Source: Paramarasmius palmivorus (Eukaryota; Basidiomycota; Agaricomycetes; Agaricales; Marasmiaceae). Taken from it: a stretch of DNA of 64,000 nt. Positions 10,917 through 22,835 of this stretch are shown here, in pieces. Below the pieces are notes generated by a model. It ran no database searches and was not told the origin of the DNA. It saw only the letters and a list, made by a program, of their open reading frames with translations. Where the stretch lies: contig JAYKXP010000040.1 in assembly GCA_037176845.1 (NCBI GenBank), positions 186,001 through 250,000 of the forward strand. The letters are read 5' to 3'. Position 1 is the first letter of the stretch, and every line of letters starts with the position of its first letter. The position numbers and the translations under genes are program-made.

Positions 10917-13900
10917 TCAAGGAAGTATCGACTGGAAGAGCATCATGTAATAAACAATTCCCTAGTCACGGTGAAATTGTGAGTATGGTAGTGTCATCTC
11001 ATTGTCAACTTACCAGAACTTGTATGAGCTGTGAACTCAGCCGTCAATAAGAATGTCTTCCATCAGAATCTCAGACTCACCGCTTGGTTAGAGATGGCAC
11101 CTATGGGGCTATTACGCACGAGCGATACCAAGGCGAACAGCAAGAAAGCGCTGTATAGTGCGCCAGATTCAATGACAAATGTGATGAAACGCTTGAACAC
11201 GCTGGCTTGGCGGATCTCACTGCTGTACCGCTTGATTCTCCCGCTCACAACGCACACGCGAACTGTGATGAGCACTGATTGTCACAGTACGTTATCGCGA
11301 TTATGGAGTGAAAATATGAGTGTTAAAGTGTTCAAAAAATAAATATCGTCCCCGGTAATAATTTTTCGCTCCCCCGGTAATAATATACATACTTTTGTGA
11401 CATTCCAGTACATTACGCCCCCCGTAAATAACATAGAAATCCCCCGGTAATAACCAAAAAATCCCCCCGGTAATAACACTTTCGACGAAACACCCCGGTA
11501 ATAATCGGCTATTTCGGCAAAGTATGTTCCCACGCACGTGGCCTATGTCGAACACATCTTAAATGCATCCTCAGTGCTCAGGCGAGATGATCTAAGCTCA
11601 AATAAGTGTAGGATCTGATCCAGGATGTATCTAAGTACTTGAATGTGCAATACTTAGGAGTCCATGACATGTAGAGTATGAAACCTAGCCACGTACTTAT
11701 GTGTGACTTGCCGAAAGGGACTTTCCCACGCATGAACTTTTCAGTGTCGTTCAGAAAGCCAGCGCACCTCTTTAATGTGAATCATTGCTAAGAGTATTAC
11801 ATTGGGAATAGTCATTGTTGAGTACACTGGGTACTCTATGGAATTGAACGTCGTGATGGAGTGCTATACTCACAGATGGTAGTCATTCTGTGTACGAGTG
11901 AAGGTGAAATGACGTCAATTAAGCGCCGAACAAGCGCCGACCTTTCCTCACAAATGCGAAGATTTTTAGGTTGCATCCATGGGATATAAAATGTTAGTGC
12001 ACAATTGATCAAGCTATCAGAGTTGTCTATGGGATCATTGGTAGTATGTATGTACCAAATGACATGACACGTAGTCAGAAAGAGCTGAATCAATGAAACT
12101 AGTGACTTACAACTTAGATGGTCAAGGTCAGTTGTATGAAGCCGATTCCCACCCAAGTTAGTTCATCATATATACAAAATACAGAGTAAAGGCTCGATCT
12201 ATCCCCATAGGCAGTATATCTATTGCTCAGATTGGCCAAAGTTTGACTATGTGGACTAATTGATAACTGGTTACTCTATTGGTCGTACGAATGATAATCA
12301 TGTACACCCTCAGCTTCTTGAAGTGTGAGTATCATGAACGTCAAGAAGCACTTACCTGAGGAAGTTCTCATGAGTTATACATCATTGCTGCCCCTCATTG
12401 AATTACATTGTGCAAGAATTGATTGATATCTGGCTAAGTATTTTCCCATGGAATTATGATATCAAGGTGTTTACTGACAGTTGAATAATGGCAATCTCTG
12501 TACAGGAAGGTACTTCCCATATTCTTGCAAGTTCGGCGAGAGGCATTTTGGAGCCTTACCATATCGGGCAGCTCTTCCAAGTCGCATATGACCAATGAGC
12601 CAGCTCTCTGAACAAAGCTGAGGACCTTGTACGTATGTGGGAAATTCCCTTTCAGAAGTCATTCCATAAATACTCTAAACTAAGCTATACACTGTTCATA
12701 CCTTGCTGAATCATATCTAAATGGCAGGGCAGCTATCCGAGTGCAGCTAAAGATGTGCAGATCGCGTGGGAATAGCCCCTATCGGAATGCAGAGCAGGTG
12801 TTCATTACGATTGATAAAGCGCCAACTTCAATCCCATACTCATCATACTCAATAATGACTAGTACCAATTTAATACTCTCAGCAGTGAAATACATTCAGG
12901 AGGTGAGCTGGCTTTCCGAACGACACTGAACACCTTGAGGCTGAAAGTAAAGTACGTGGCTATGGTCCATGTTCTACACATAAGGGACTACTAAATATTG
13001 CATATTCAAGTACTTAAGTGTATCCTAGATAAAATTATATACTCAATCGAGTTTAGATCATCTCGCCTGAGCACTGAGGATGCATTTAAGATGTGTTCGA
13101 CATAGGCCACGTGCGTGGGAACATACTTTGCCGAAATAGCCGATTATTACCGGGGTGTTTCGTCGAAAGTGTTATTACCGGGGGGATTTTTTGGTTATTA
13201 CCGGGGGATTTCTATGTTATTTACGGGGGGCGTAATGTACTGGAATGTCACAAAAGTATGTATATTATTACCGGGGGAGCGAAAAATTATTACCGGGGAC
13301 GATATTTATTTTTTGAACACTTTAACACTCATATGAAAAGGACTCGAACTTACCAGTAAACCCAATGCTCGAAGCCAGAGACATAACGAGGAGTGCAATA
13401 CTATTAATCCATATTTCATGGGGAATAGAGGCTTCAGCATTTTTCGTTCCTGTTACACAACGAACGGTGGAGTAAACTGCGAGAGCTATTGTTGAAATGA
13501 GAAGAAATGCGAAGGGGTAAGTGACACGTTTGTTGCCCTCCCAAACGATGTGAAGCCGATATACCTGACCCATATAAGCATAGGTTCATCGGGATACAAA
13601 AGGCTTACCCAGGATGCATCCCCAAGAATGATCTGGATCCCCGAAATGACTTGTTGAAGTAGAACTATGGTGATATTAAGCTCTCCGAAAATACCTCTCC
13701 CACTGCTGAGTCCTCGGAATATCTGATAGACGTTACAGATAACGTGCTATGTCATTCAACTCAGTACCAAAAGACAAAAAGTAACAAGGAAATACTTACT
13801 ACCGAGGCGAGACAGAACATCATTAGCCCTATCACATGGATACAAATAATCTGAGATGTAATTGTCTTTCTAAAAGTTGCCACCAAGGTAATGATCATAA

Positions 13901-14041
13901 GCACTAGAAATCCACCTAATGGCCCATGTCAATACACGATACTTGCTCGATAGCAAAGCTGAACCTACCGTAAAGCATACACTCGATCAAGGCGGATAAC
14001 ACATAGAGCTTCACAGCTTGTAAGATGTCCGAGTCAGTCAT
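10917..14041 (-). CDS. 7-TM integral membrane protein, intron-disrupted by a foldback element
   Basis: Fungal 7-TM protein with the same exon plan as the genes at 56.9-58.1 and 58.9-60.1 kb. The start at 14041 gives MTDSDILQAVKLYVLSALIE. The next exons give GGFLVLMIITLVATFRKT (13920s), the VYRLHIVWEGNKRVTYPFAF exon (about 13550) and MSLASSIGFT. The last exons give VLITVRVCVVSGRIKRY, ITFVIESGALYSAFLLFALV and, after two small introns, IQVLGIVYYMMLFQSILP with TGA at 10919-10917. The intron between SSIGFT and VLITVRV should be about 54 bp but here holds the 2,019 bp element at 11315-13333. The donor (GTAAGTTCGAGT, about 13362) and the acceptor (..ACAATCAG) are preserved, so correct splicing would still give a full protein. 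The C-terminal tail is shorter than in the two paralogues. No function is known to me; the family is expanded in basidiomycetes. Confidence 0.72.
11315..13333. mobile_element. Foldback DNA element with 281 bp TIRs and CCCCGGTAATAA repeats
   Basis: The two ends (11315-11595 and 13053-13333) are near-perfect inverted copies of 281 bp, starting TATGAGTGTTAAAGTG. Weaker inverted similarity continues inward to about 11860 and 12790, so more than half of the element can fold on itself. Flanks at 11309-11314 and 13334-13339 are both TGAAAA, a likely 6 bp target-site duplication; a TA duplication nested at the same junction is an alternative. Each arm has six copies of a CCCCGGTAATAA-like unit. The roughly 0.9 kb centre has no transposase frame, so the element is non-autonomous. 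It sits in an intron of the 7-TM gene on the minus strand. The superfamily cannot be assigned from the ends alone. Confidence 0.85.
11338..11511. repeat. Subterminal CCCCGGTAATAA-type repeats, left arm
   Basis: Six spaced units of the form C4-6GGTAATAA (one reads CCCCCCGTAAATAA) lie between about 11349 and 11507. The mirrored set is in the right arm at about 13140-13300. Such subterminal arrays are commonly transposase binding sites in DNA transposons. Confidence 0.8.
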
Positions 14042-15115
14042 GGTAATGTATAATACACAAATTTTTGGCCTTTGACTTATAAGTCGGAGCCATAGACGTG
14101 CAACGATGTCCCCGTGCTGATAATAATGATGATACTTGAAAGACACTGGATTCAATAGATCGATTATTGCGAGAAATCACAATGTAGCCCATGGGCAAGA
14201 ACAAAAATTGATCGTGGGATAATACAATATAAATAATATTAATTGAGCTGTATCTGTTTCCATATGATATATATATGGAGTTTATGCCGTACAAAATGAA
14301 ACTGCTGTAATGAAACGATCACGAGTGTCCAGTAACACAGTTTTGCAGTCAAGAGTTCCCGACATTAATGGATACAGAAGATGGACCTGGGAGTACGAAT
14401 GATGAATTAAATCGTACACGTTCCCTGGTGACTGTAATTGTTATATGTCAAGCCTCGACGAAGACTTGCTGAGGGTGAAGGTAAGTCCACGATTCGAAAG
14501 CCCATTTTGTCCGAAGAGGGCATGCCACGAAACAGTGGTCGCAGAGGTGGTTCGTCTATCATCAAGATAAACTTCCCAAAAATGGCAAGCATCTTAAGGG
14601 GAACCCTAGAGTATTGACGGCGGTTGGTTGCAGAGAAATGACGGGATTTTTGTGGGGTGTGAACTGAGAAATATCAGGAGAAGTTGTTGTGGGCATCCAG
14701 GTGAGTGTCACCAAGAGTATTGATGGCATCCAGGGCGCCAAGGGGAGTTTAAAAGAGTCGAAAGCACGCCAGTGCTCCGCGCCACCTTCAATGTCCCGGC
14801 ATCCCCCAATGCTCATTGACCGATACACCGACCGTACTGCCAAATGCGATGAAGGAAACAGTGTTTCGCGTTTGGTTGAAACACACCACACGCATGATGC
14901 GGCGAAGTTTAAATGAAATCGAGGATGGAGACGTTTCAATAGAGTTACCTTGATTCGATTCGATTCAAGTTTGCAATGTTGGCATGAACGAAATAGGGGG
15001 CCTTTGTTTGATGTTGCACGGTTGTGTCGCACAAACTCCGGTGCATTGACTCTTCAGTGTTCACCCAGCGGCTCAAGTATGGGCGCCAATCCAAAATATG
15101 AAGATTGGGCTAGAA
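14042..15115. other. Intergenic region, possible decayed coding remnants
   Basis: About 1.07 kb between the 7-TM gene start and the first tRNA-His copy. Minus-strand open frames at 14407-14592 and 14562-15032 overlap and could be exons of an unrecognised gene, but no family, signal peptide or splice pair convinced me. I leave it unannotated as a gene. Confidence 0.4.
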
Positions 15116-15200
15116 TGTCCCGGGAGGGAGTCGAGCCCTCGGCTTCTCGGAGCTACATTCTTACCACAACGAGATCATTTGACCACTAATCGACCAGGAC
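15116..15200 (-). tRNA. tRNA-His(GTG)-like, array copy 1, 13 nt intron, D-stem lesion
   Basis: Read on the minus strand, acceptor GTCCTGG (15200-15194) pairs with CCGGGAC near 15117, with discriminator A. The anticodon loop is TTGTGG with GTG at 34-36, then a 13 nt intron (15153-15141), then C and the 3' stem CGAGA. The T arm is GAGGG/CTCGACT/CCCTC. Exons total 72 nt as in all copies. One base in the D stem differs from the other copies (AAATG instead of AAATC), so this copy may be impaired. A T run follows the 3' end. Confidence 0.7.
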
Positions 15201-16027
15201 GTGGTCGTTAGTGCGGAAACAAACATCAGGATGGTGGGACCTTGTGAATTTCCGGGTGAAGGAAAGAAACGACTCAGACTGGAACTGGAAGGTTTATTGG
15301 AACGTACAACGAGGCGATTGGGGCTCATGGGTTGAGATGATGTACTCTTTGGAACAGCCGACATTGGGATTTGCCTATGTGACGATCGAGAAGAGGAGTT
15401 GTGCCTGTAGGAGTCTGTGGGCTTAAAAAAATAAATTTCAGAGTATGAAGATTTGAGTAGGCGAGTAGGAGTGTTGTATTCGCTGCGTATGTCCTGAGTG
15501 GTCGAGGCAGTAGGGGCATTGGAATGTCCGACGACGCCTAGTAAGTACCCAGGTGAGCTCTGTTCGCATACCGGAATTATTCGAGCGATTATAGTCGACT
15601 TTTTCACTTGACAACCTTTGTAGGACTTACCGTGGATGAGGAACAAGCACTGAGGAACGACTAATGATAGAATTGAAAGACGAAGGAGAGATACTTGTCA
15701 CATCATGGCATAGCACCGCCGCGTGTTTCTTTACTTACAGCCATTTATCTCTATTCATCCAATCCATTTGTACCTGCACAACCCAGATCGATTCCTCAAA
15801 GCCTTGTCTGGATAGAAACACTGGGTAGACACCGATGACCATTGAACATGATTCTTTACCTGGTGACAGTTCAGCAAGGGAAAGACCGAACTGACCTCAA
15901 AATTGACGTATAAAACAGCAGCAAATATGCTATATATTCTTCCTACTGGATAGCGCTCATGTCCACGATCGTACACTTTCCCAAGCCGTCAAGATGTCAA
16001 ACAAAAAACGCTTTTCAACAACTGAAA

Positions 16028-16123
16028 TGTCCCGGGAGGGAGTCGAGCCCTCGGCTTCTCGGAGCGTTTCTACATATTCCTGACCACCACAACGAGATGA
16101 TTTGACCACTAATCGACCAGGAC
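16028..16123 (-). tRNA. tRNA-His(GTG)-like, array copy 2, 24 nt intron
   Basis: Same 72 nt exon sequence as the consensus copy, with complete acceptor, D, anticodon and T stems. The 24 nt intron (16086-16063) follows G37. A TTTTTT Pol III terminator lies about 25 nt beyond the 3' end on the minus strand. The T-loop starts with C instead of the usual T (CTCGACT), a feature of every copy here. Confidence 0.8.
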
Positions 16124-16578
16124 GTGGTCGTTGGTGCGGGATCAAAACATCCAATGTTGGTAAGTCAATGTGAATCTCCAGGTCAAGGACCATTTGTTAC
16201 GTGGTTGGATGGTTGGTTCGACGATCCAGCAAAAGTTGTCGTTCATGGCCGTCGGGGTTGAGAAGCAGGAATGATTCGCTTTCCTTCCTGACCATGGGAA
16301 TTTGGACGTGTGACTATTACGATTCTACGATCCGTGGTTTATCTTACGGGGTACAGCCATGTTTCAGGGAATAGGCGAGTTGGAATGTATCTTGAGGCAA
16401 AAGCAAGTGGAGATCTGTGTGTATGCCACAACTATCCAAAACGATCCTTTCCAGGGGACGAGGGGAATCAAACTTCCCTACTGCTACTACAATCCAATTG
16501 GTGGATGTTTTGGCAGTATCCTATAGAGAGTTTTGTGAATGTGGAAATCATAGAAAAAGGCCAGTCTCACGCTCGCAT

Positions 16579-16678
16579 TGTCCCGGGAGGGAGTCGAGCC
16601 CTCGGCTTCTCGGAGCGTGACCGAGAGAGCCGCCTATTACACCACAACGACATGATTTAACCACTAATCGACCAGGAC
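16579..16678 (-). tRNA. tRNA-His(GTG)-like, array copy 3, 28 nt intron, anticodon-stem change
   Basis: Exons match the consensus except that the 5' anticodon stem reads TGTCG instead of TCTCG, giving one mispair with CGAGA. The 28 nt intron is the longest of the nine. A T5 run follows about 25 nt downstream on the minus strand. It may be a weak or inactive copy. Confidence 0.7.
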
Positions 16679-17247
16679 GTGGTCTCTTCTGGGGAATCAA
16701 AGTTTTGTATGGTGAGTGATTGTGAATTTCGAGATCGTGGTTTGTTTGGTGATTATCTTGGTTTCATAGGTTCAGTATATGACGTACTCTTCAGTTGTAG
16801 CCTTCAATGAAAGACCGTTATCCGTCTGGAGTTGGGGTGATCGTGTTCCAGGATATCTAGGGAGATTGAGGCGAAATGAGGTAAATGACCGAGTATGCTG
16901 CAACTGTTCGCTTAAGAAGCTCTGGTGGACTTACCATGGATCGGGGGACAAGCGCTGAGTATTAGAGCGGCTAATGCTGAATGTGAAAGAAGAGGAGAGG
17001 TGTGTGACTTGTCACCGCAGAGAAAAACCATCTCAGCGGTTCCGGGCCGATTTTATACCAGTGGATGAAACGCGATAGGCATCAACGACCGTCGAACACC
17101 AGGTCATACCTACAGGAAGTTATTCCTATTAGTCAAACCGGTACTAGGTAACGCGTGGACTTGTACTAGTCAAATTCAAGAGAAAATGAATGACCTCCGA
17201 GCCGTTGAGATGTAGAGTAGTAAAAATCGGTCAGCGGAAAGCTACAT

Positions 17248-17340
17248 TATCCCGGGAGGGAGTCGAGCCCTCGGCTTCTCGGAGAATTATCAACGAGAAG
17301 AGACCACAACGAGATGATTTAACCACTAATCGACCAGGAC
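17248..17340 (-). tRNA. tRNA-His(GTG)-like, array copy 4, 21 nt intron, G1-U72 pair
   Basis: Consensus exons except that the 3' acceptor end reads CCGGGAT rather than CCGGGAC, turning the 1-72 pair into G-U. Intron 21 nt. A T5 run follows about 30 nt past the 3' end on the minus strand. Confidence 0.7.
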
Positions 17341-18150
17341 GTGGTCGTTAGTGTGAATGCGGCGTGAACGTAACAGAGGCGATTGGACTGCAGCCGGAGT
17401 TTGTGAGCCGAGAAACAGGTCAAGGCAGGAAGAAACCAGTGAGTGTGTCGTTTACACTTGAAGGTAAAATCGTATTTTGGATATCGAAGACGTGCCAGTG
17501 GTTGGAGGCATAGGTCTGTCGCAGATGGAAGACGGTGAAGAGAGCAGTGACATGACAGTCACCTGTTGATGTTAACACAAACGCATGACGTAGGCATTCG
17601 TCTGTTAGTTTTCCTAGTGCGGAATCGAACATGTTTATGCCGGTGAGTGATGATGAATTTCTGGCACGAGAAATACTCATCACGCTGCAAAGAAACGACT
17701 CAGACTTGTGGTTTGTTCGGTGGTGAAACGCTCGGTAAGTGTTGGCGTTCATGAGTTCCAACACGTCGGTATATCGCGTACTCTTTAGGAGCACCTACCG
17801 TATGCTGAGAAGAGTCAATGAAAGACCACGAGTTGCCGTTTGAAGCTGTTGTCTATCTGGCGTTATGTTCCAAGATATTTTGAGTTCAATGAGAGATCGA
17901 GGCGAGAACAGTGAAGATTACGGATGACTTGTACCAGTGGATAGACTAAGAAAGCTCACTGGACGAAACGCAGAAGGCATCAAGGACCGTCGAACACCAG
18001 TCCATACCTAGACGCATCCAGGAGGTCAGTAAAGATGTTGGTCCTTTTTAGATAACTACTGGTCCATCCAACAATAATTCAAGGGAAAGCGAAAGACCTC
18101 CGAGGCGTTGAGATATAGAATAACAAAAATGGGTACACGAAAATGCTTAG

Positions 18151-18246
18151 TGTCCCGGGAGGGAGTCGAGCCCTCGGCTTCTCGGAGCGAATAGCAGATA
18201 TTATCTTCACCACAACGAGATGATTTGACCACTAATCGACCAGGAC
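18151..18246 (-). tRNA. tRNA-His(GTG)-like, array copy 5, 24 nt intron
   Basis: All stems are intact. The intron is 24 nt with a sequence unrelated to the other introns. A TTTT terminator lies about 12 nt beyond the 3' end on the minus strand. Confidence 0.8.
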
Positions 18247-18620
18247 GTGGTCGTTAATGCGAATCATCAAGGCAAGCCGGCGTAAACGTAACGGAGGCGA
18301 TTACTGAGCCGAGAAACAGGTGAAAGACGGTGATGAAGGCAGGTATGTGGAGTTTACTTGATAAAATGTTTTTCGTAGGTTGAATTGTACGCTGTAGACG
18401 TGGTTGACGATGGGGTGTTATAGATCTGTCGCAGATGGAAGACGGTGAGTCATGGATGGGCAACGAGGAAACCCGTGGATGTCACAGTCACCTGTGGATC
18501 AGGGATAGAGCTGGATGATAGTTGCGGTGTAAATTTGTGATTAAGTTTAGTTTCGCAGTAATTCAAGACGAGTAAATGCTATAGAATGGGGTAAAGTAAA
18601 AATTGCACAATGCGCGATCA

Positions 18621-18718
18621 TGTCCCGGGAGGGAGTCGAGCCCTCGGCTTCTCGGAGCAGCATACAATAATGCCCGCGCAACCACAACGAGATGATTTAA
18701 CCACTAATCGACCAGGAC
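18621..18718 (-). tRNA. tRNA-His(GTG)-like, array copy 6, 26 nt intron
   Basis: All stems are intact; the intron is 26 nt. A T5 run follows about 22 nt beyond the 3' end on the minus strand. This is the last copy of the minus-strand array and lies head-to-head with the channel gene that starts at 18961. Confidence 0.8.
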
Positions 18719-18960
18719 GTGTCGTTAGCGAAAAATGATCCACCCATAGCCTAGACCATGCCAAATAAGGCAACGAGAGCGCCAAGGTACCCTGCGCTCC
18801 ACGTGTGCCACTGACGTTATCTCTCCACATGGTTCCATTTTTGTTTGACGTACGGCTTGTCACTGCCCCCTTGTTCGTCGTTGTCGTCGTCACTCTTTCC
18901 CTTTTCCCTTTCTCCCTTTTCCTTTATACCCCCTTCAACCTATCCAGATACCCCCAACGG

Positions 18961-21900
18961 ATGGCCTCATTCAACAACAACAGCAACTCTACAAAATCAT
19001 TCCTAACATCTCTAATAACCAACGCCTCTCTACTCGCAATCGAAGTATCCGCATTCATCATCCTCAAACAACGTCTAGGCCGGATCTACTCCCCTCGTAC
19101 CTTTCTTCCTCCACCAGATAAACGCGCTACACCGTTATCGGGTAGTTGGTGGAAATGGCTTCCACAAACGATACTCACGCCGAGTAAAGATGTTATACAC
19201 AAGAACGGTCTCGACGCGTACATGTTCTTGAGGTTTATGAGGGTGTTGGCCAAGGTGTTTGCGGTGTACACCCTGGTGACGTTTTTGGTGATTGTGCCTG
19301 TTGATACGGTTGGATTGGAGACTACAACTGGGAATGTTATTGAGAGGATTAGTTGGATAAAGTGCGCTCCCTTCCTTACTCGGTTCAAGTTTACTAACTA
19401 CTCTTGCAGTATAACAGGCAACCCACCAGAGAAAACACAGCCCCGGTTCGCAGCGCACGTTGTAGTCGTTTACCTTCTTACCTGTACGTCCCCATACACC
19501 TTCCTATACACACGCTAACACGCTCAACCAGTCTACGTATTCCACACAATTCGCTCCGAAATGTCCTCCTTCGTCCGTCTACGACACGAATACCTCCTAA
19601 CACCACCACACTCCACTCTCGCGCAAGCACGTACAGTCCTCATAACCAGCGTTCCACATGAACTGGGCACCGAGAAGGCTGTTAGAGTATTCGGTAGTTT
19701 CGTTCCAGGTGCGTTCTCCCCTTCCTTCCCTTTACCTCTTACTAATACGAAACTACGGACAGGCGGCATCGACCGCGTATGGATATACCGCGACACACGA
19801 ACCCTAAACACCCTCTTCGAGCGCCGCGAAGAAGCCTGCTCTCTCCTCGAAAAAGCTATCACTGACCTCCTCAAATCCGCCGTACAGGCCTACCGCAAAA
19901 AGCAGAAAAAACTCAAAGGCGATTTGGAGCGCATGTCTATCCACCAAGGCGGGTTGGAGCTCCTCGACGAGTTGGTTCCCCAGGCGAAGAGACCGAAACA
20001 CCGTCCGGGGTTTTTAGGTCGGTTTGGGGCTAAAGTGGATACGATTGAGTGGTGTGCAGAAGAGGTGGGCAAGTTGAATGAGGAGATTGATGTTGCGAGG
20101 AGGGGTGTTAGGCAAGGGGAGTCGAAGTTCCTGGGTGAGTTTTATGGTATATTTCCCTGGGATATGTACTGAATACGTCGGCAGGGAGTATATTCATCCG
20201 AACCACACTCCCCATCGGCGCACATATCCTAGCGCAGTGCGTTAGCTGGCACGAACCGTTGAAGATGGTGGATAAATGGATGGAGGTCAACTCGAAAGGT
20301 ACTCACCCCCTTCCTTTCACTTTAAACCCCCATCCTAACGCCCCCACAGACATCGTATGGCCAAACCTAGACGACAACGCCCTCGAAATGCGCGGTCGAG
20401 CTCTCACCTCATGGGTTCTCAACATCGGTCTAATCATCGGACTCAGTTTCCCGGTGATCTTTATTGGGACGATGAGTAATGTTGATGATTTGTGTGATCA
20501 GGTCAAGTGAGTGGCGTTCTTTTTGAGTTTTCATTGTTAGCTGACGATCCAAATAGACAACTCCGCTGGGTATGCGAAGCACCTTCCCCAATACCCGGCC
20601 TCGTACAGGGTGTGTTACCCCCGGTGTTGTTGGCGGCGTTGTTCGCTGTGTTGCCGTACATTCTCCGGGGTGCGCCTCCTTCCTTCCTGTTTTCTTTCGT
20701 TGGGCTGACGGGGTAACGGGGATAGGTCTGGCGTGGTACGAAAACATCCCTCGATACTCCCTAATCTCAACATCGGTGTATCATCGATTTTATTTGTTTT
20801 TGTTGATGTGCGTTTCCTTTCCCTTCTTTCTCCCCTTCACCCCTTCCTTTACCTAACCGAACACACGCAGACACGGTTTCCTAATAGTAACCCTAACATC
20901 CGGAATCACAAAAGCAATAGAAGATATCATTCGTCGGCCTACAGATACCGTACAGAGTCTGGCTAGACAGCTTCCGGGTGCTAGTGTTTTCTTTTTGACG
21001 TATATCAGTGCGTACCCCCTTCCCCTCTTCCCTTATACCCCCAAGGCTAACACGAGGGGTTGAACAGTCACACAAGGTCTAGCCGGAGCCGGAATCGCAC
21101 TCGCGCAGTTAATCCCGATGATAATACATTTCATCAAGAAGTGGTTTTTGGGAAGGACGCCTAGACAGGCGTATGGCGTGCGTTCTCCATCCTTTTCCCA
21201 TCTCCCATCTCCCTTCTACCCTTACACGAAAGCAACAAAGCTAATGTGGTTGATAGGTAACATTCATGATGCCCGCTGCCGAATTCGACGTCATACTCCC
21301 CCGGATGTCTCTCCTCGCGACTATTGGGTTCGCGTATAGCGTGTTGAATCCGTTGATTAACCCGTTGGCGTGTGTTTGTACGTCTCCCCTCTCCCCTTCT
21401 CCCTTTGTCATGCTAACGAAGGGTGGTAGCGTTCGGAATGTTTTACATCGCCTACAAACTCCTCTTCGTTCAGGTTATGGATCAACCAGACGCAGCTGAG
21501 ACAGCTGGGTTGTATTTCCCGATGGCTGTTTCTAATTTATGTGCGTTCCTTTCCCTCTTCCTTACCCCTCGTCCTCCTTCACCTTCCCAAGCACTAACGA
21601 ACGCGAAAACAGTCGTCGGGTTATACATCCAACAGATCTGCCTAGCCGCACTCTTCTTCGCCCGCGCTTCACACCCTTCCGCTCGAGTTGCGGCGTTGGT
21701 TCAGGGAGCGTTGATGTTAGTCCTCACGGGGTGACGGTGTTGGTGCAGGTTTGGGTTAGGGGGGCGTTTGGTCGTACGTGTTCCTGTTTCCTATTGTGTT
21801 TGGGGAAAGGAAAAGCTGATGAGGAAATGGGGGCGGGGGTAGCGATTATCAAGTACTTGCCGATGTCACTTGCGACGAGGGATATTGCGAAGCGGGAGGA

Positions 21901-22736
21901 GGCGTTCCACCACCATCACCATCACAAGAAGGAAGAACCGGAAGAAGAGGCGGATTTGGACCTTTTCAGTAAACGTAATATCAAGAAACTCCGCCGGAGG
22001 ATAAAGAAGATACCCAAGAAGATCGTTGAGAGTGTTAAATCCCCTACGAGTACCGCTGGATCGCCTGTTAGTCCGAATCCTAACGCGAAGTATGGGTCTG
22101 GGTCGAGGGATGATGTGGGCTTGTTGGGAAAGGATAAGGATATGTACGAGATGCAGGGTGTAGGAGGAAGCAGTGCACCGAGGAAGAGTGAAGCTACGGA
22201 TACGGAATGGACGGATGAAGGTAAACCCGTCGAGGTGTTGCGTGAGGATACCGCGATGGGTACTCCCAGACCGCTGGGTGTCAGAAGAGAAACGTCGTAT
22301 CACTCATTTAAATCCGAGAAATCCAACCACTCTCACCATTCTCACTCGAAACACTCGAAACACTCCCATTCAAGCTCCGACTCCGAAGACGCAGAAGACA
22401 CCCGCACAGAAGAACAAGAAATCGACCCCCCAGACTCCCAAAGAGAAGACGACGACGACCCACACGCATTTGATCATCCGTCGACGTATAAGCCTCAGAG
22501 GTGGATTTGGGTGCCTAGGGATCAATTAGGTGTGTTTCTCCTTCCTTCCCTACCCCTTCATTTCCTCGTGTTGATGAAAGGACGCGAAAACAGGTCTAAG
22601 CCGCGCCCTAGTCCAATACCTCAAAGACAGAGGCGTGGAAGCTTCCGACGAAGGTGCGGATATGGATATGAAAGGTGTGGTTGAGGTGACGAGGGGGCCG
22701 CCGGATGAGGAGTGGGCTGGGGGACATGATTTATAG
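18961..22736 (+). CDS. CSC1/OSCA-type calcium-permeable stress-gated cation channel
   Basis: Spliced gene with about a dozen exons. The start at 18961 (MASFNNNSNSTKSFLTSLIT) precedes TM0-like LAIEVSAFIILKQRLGRIY and the RTFLPPPDKR segment typical of fungal CSC1-like N-termini. The first intron (donor AA|GTGCGC, acceptor TTGCAG) joins to give RISWINITGNPPEKTQPRF. Cytosolic-loop landmarks follow: FHTIRSEMSSFVRLRHEYLL, LITSVPHELGTEKAV, a GGIDRVWIYRD strand, a long coiled helix, and DIVWPNLDDNALEMRGRAL. Then come the pore-region TMs with MMPAAEFDVILPRMSLLATI and FYIAYKLLFVQVMDQPDAAE. The tail is His-, Lys- and acid-rich and ends EWAGGHDL. Family members conduct cations, including Ca2+, on osmotic or mechanical stress in plasma or vacuolar membranes. 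No break was seen. Its 3' third is duplicated at 30.9, 43.0 and, in traces, 63.4 kb. Confidence 0.85.
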
Positions 22737-22835
22737 GTGGTGTAGTTAGTAGTAAGGTGTATATAGGTGTAGGATATAATGTGATGTGATTTACGGACTG
22801 TTGATCCGAGGATGGTGCGGTGGAGAGCAGGACAC

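Larger units (their letters stand above)
15201..18620. repeat. Tandem spacers of the tRNA-His array
   Basis: The 450-900 bp between successive tRNA copies share diverged blocks. A GGACTTACC..GGA..ACAAGC.CTGA block occurs near 15624 and 16930, and a GACCTCCGAG/GCGTTGAGAT block near 17193 and 18094. The array therefore grew by tandem duplication of a unit of roughly 0.5-0.9 kb. No protein gene could be supported in the spacers; a 124-codon frame at 17420-17794 (-) is unconvincing. Confidence 0.65.

Noticed and set aside
11282..11555. Open frames with repeated LLPG/YYRG-type residues on the minus strand, and their twin at 13093-13359 (+)
   Set aside because: They are translations of the inverted-repeat arms with CCCCGGTAATAA units; the protein-like repetition comes from the DNA repeat.
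14407..15032. A possible two-exon gene on the minus strand
   Set aside because: Frames overlap without a convincing splice pair and no domain is recognisable.
15116..18718. CRISPR-like spaced repeats
   Set aside because: The repeated unit folds as an intron-containing tRNA and the spacing is 0.4-0.9 kb with related spacers in a eukaryotic genome.
18805..18960. Extending the channel protein upstream of 18961
   Set aside because: The extra stretch is a low-complexity hydrophobic/pyrimidine-rich reading; MASFNNNSNSTKSFLT fits the family N-terminus better.
21866..22303. Minus-strand open frames across the channel tail (also at 30866-31228)
   Set aside because: They are antisense shadows of the Lys/Glu/His-rich coding tail.
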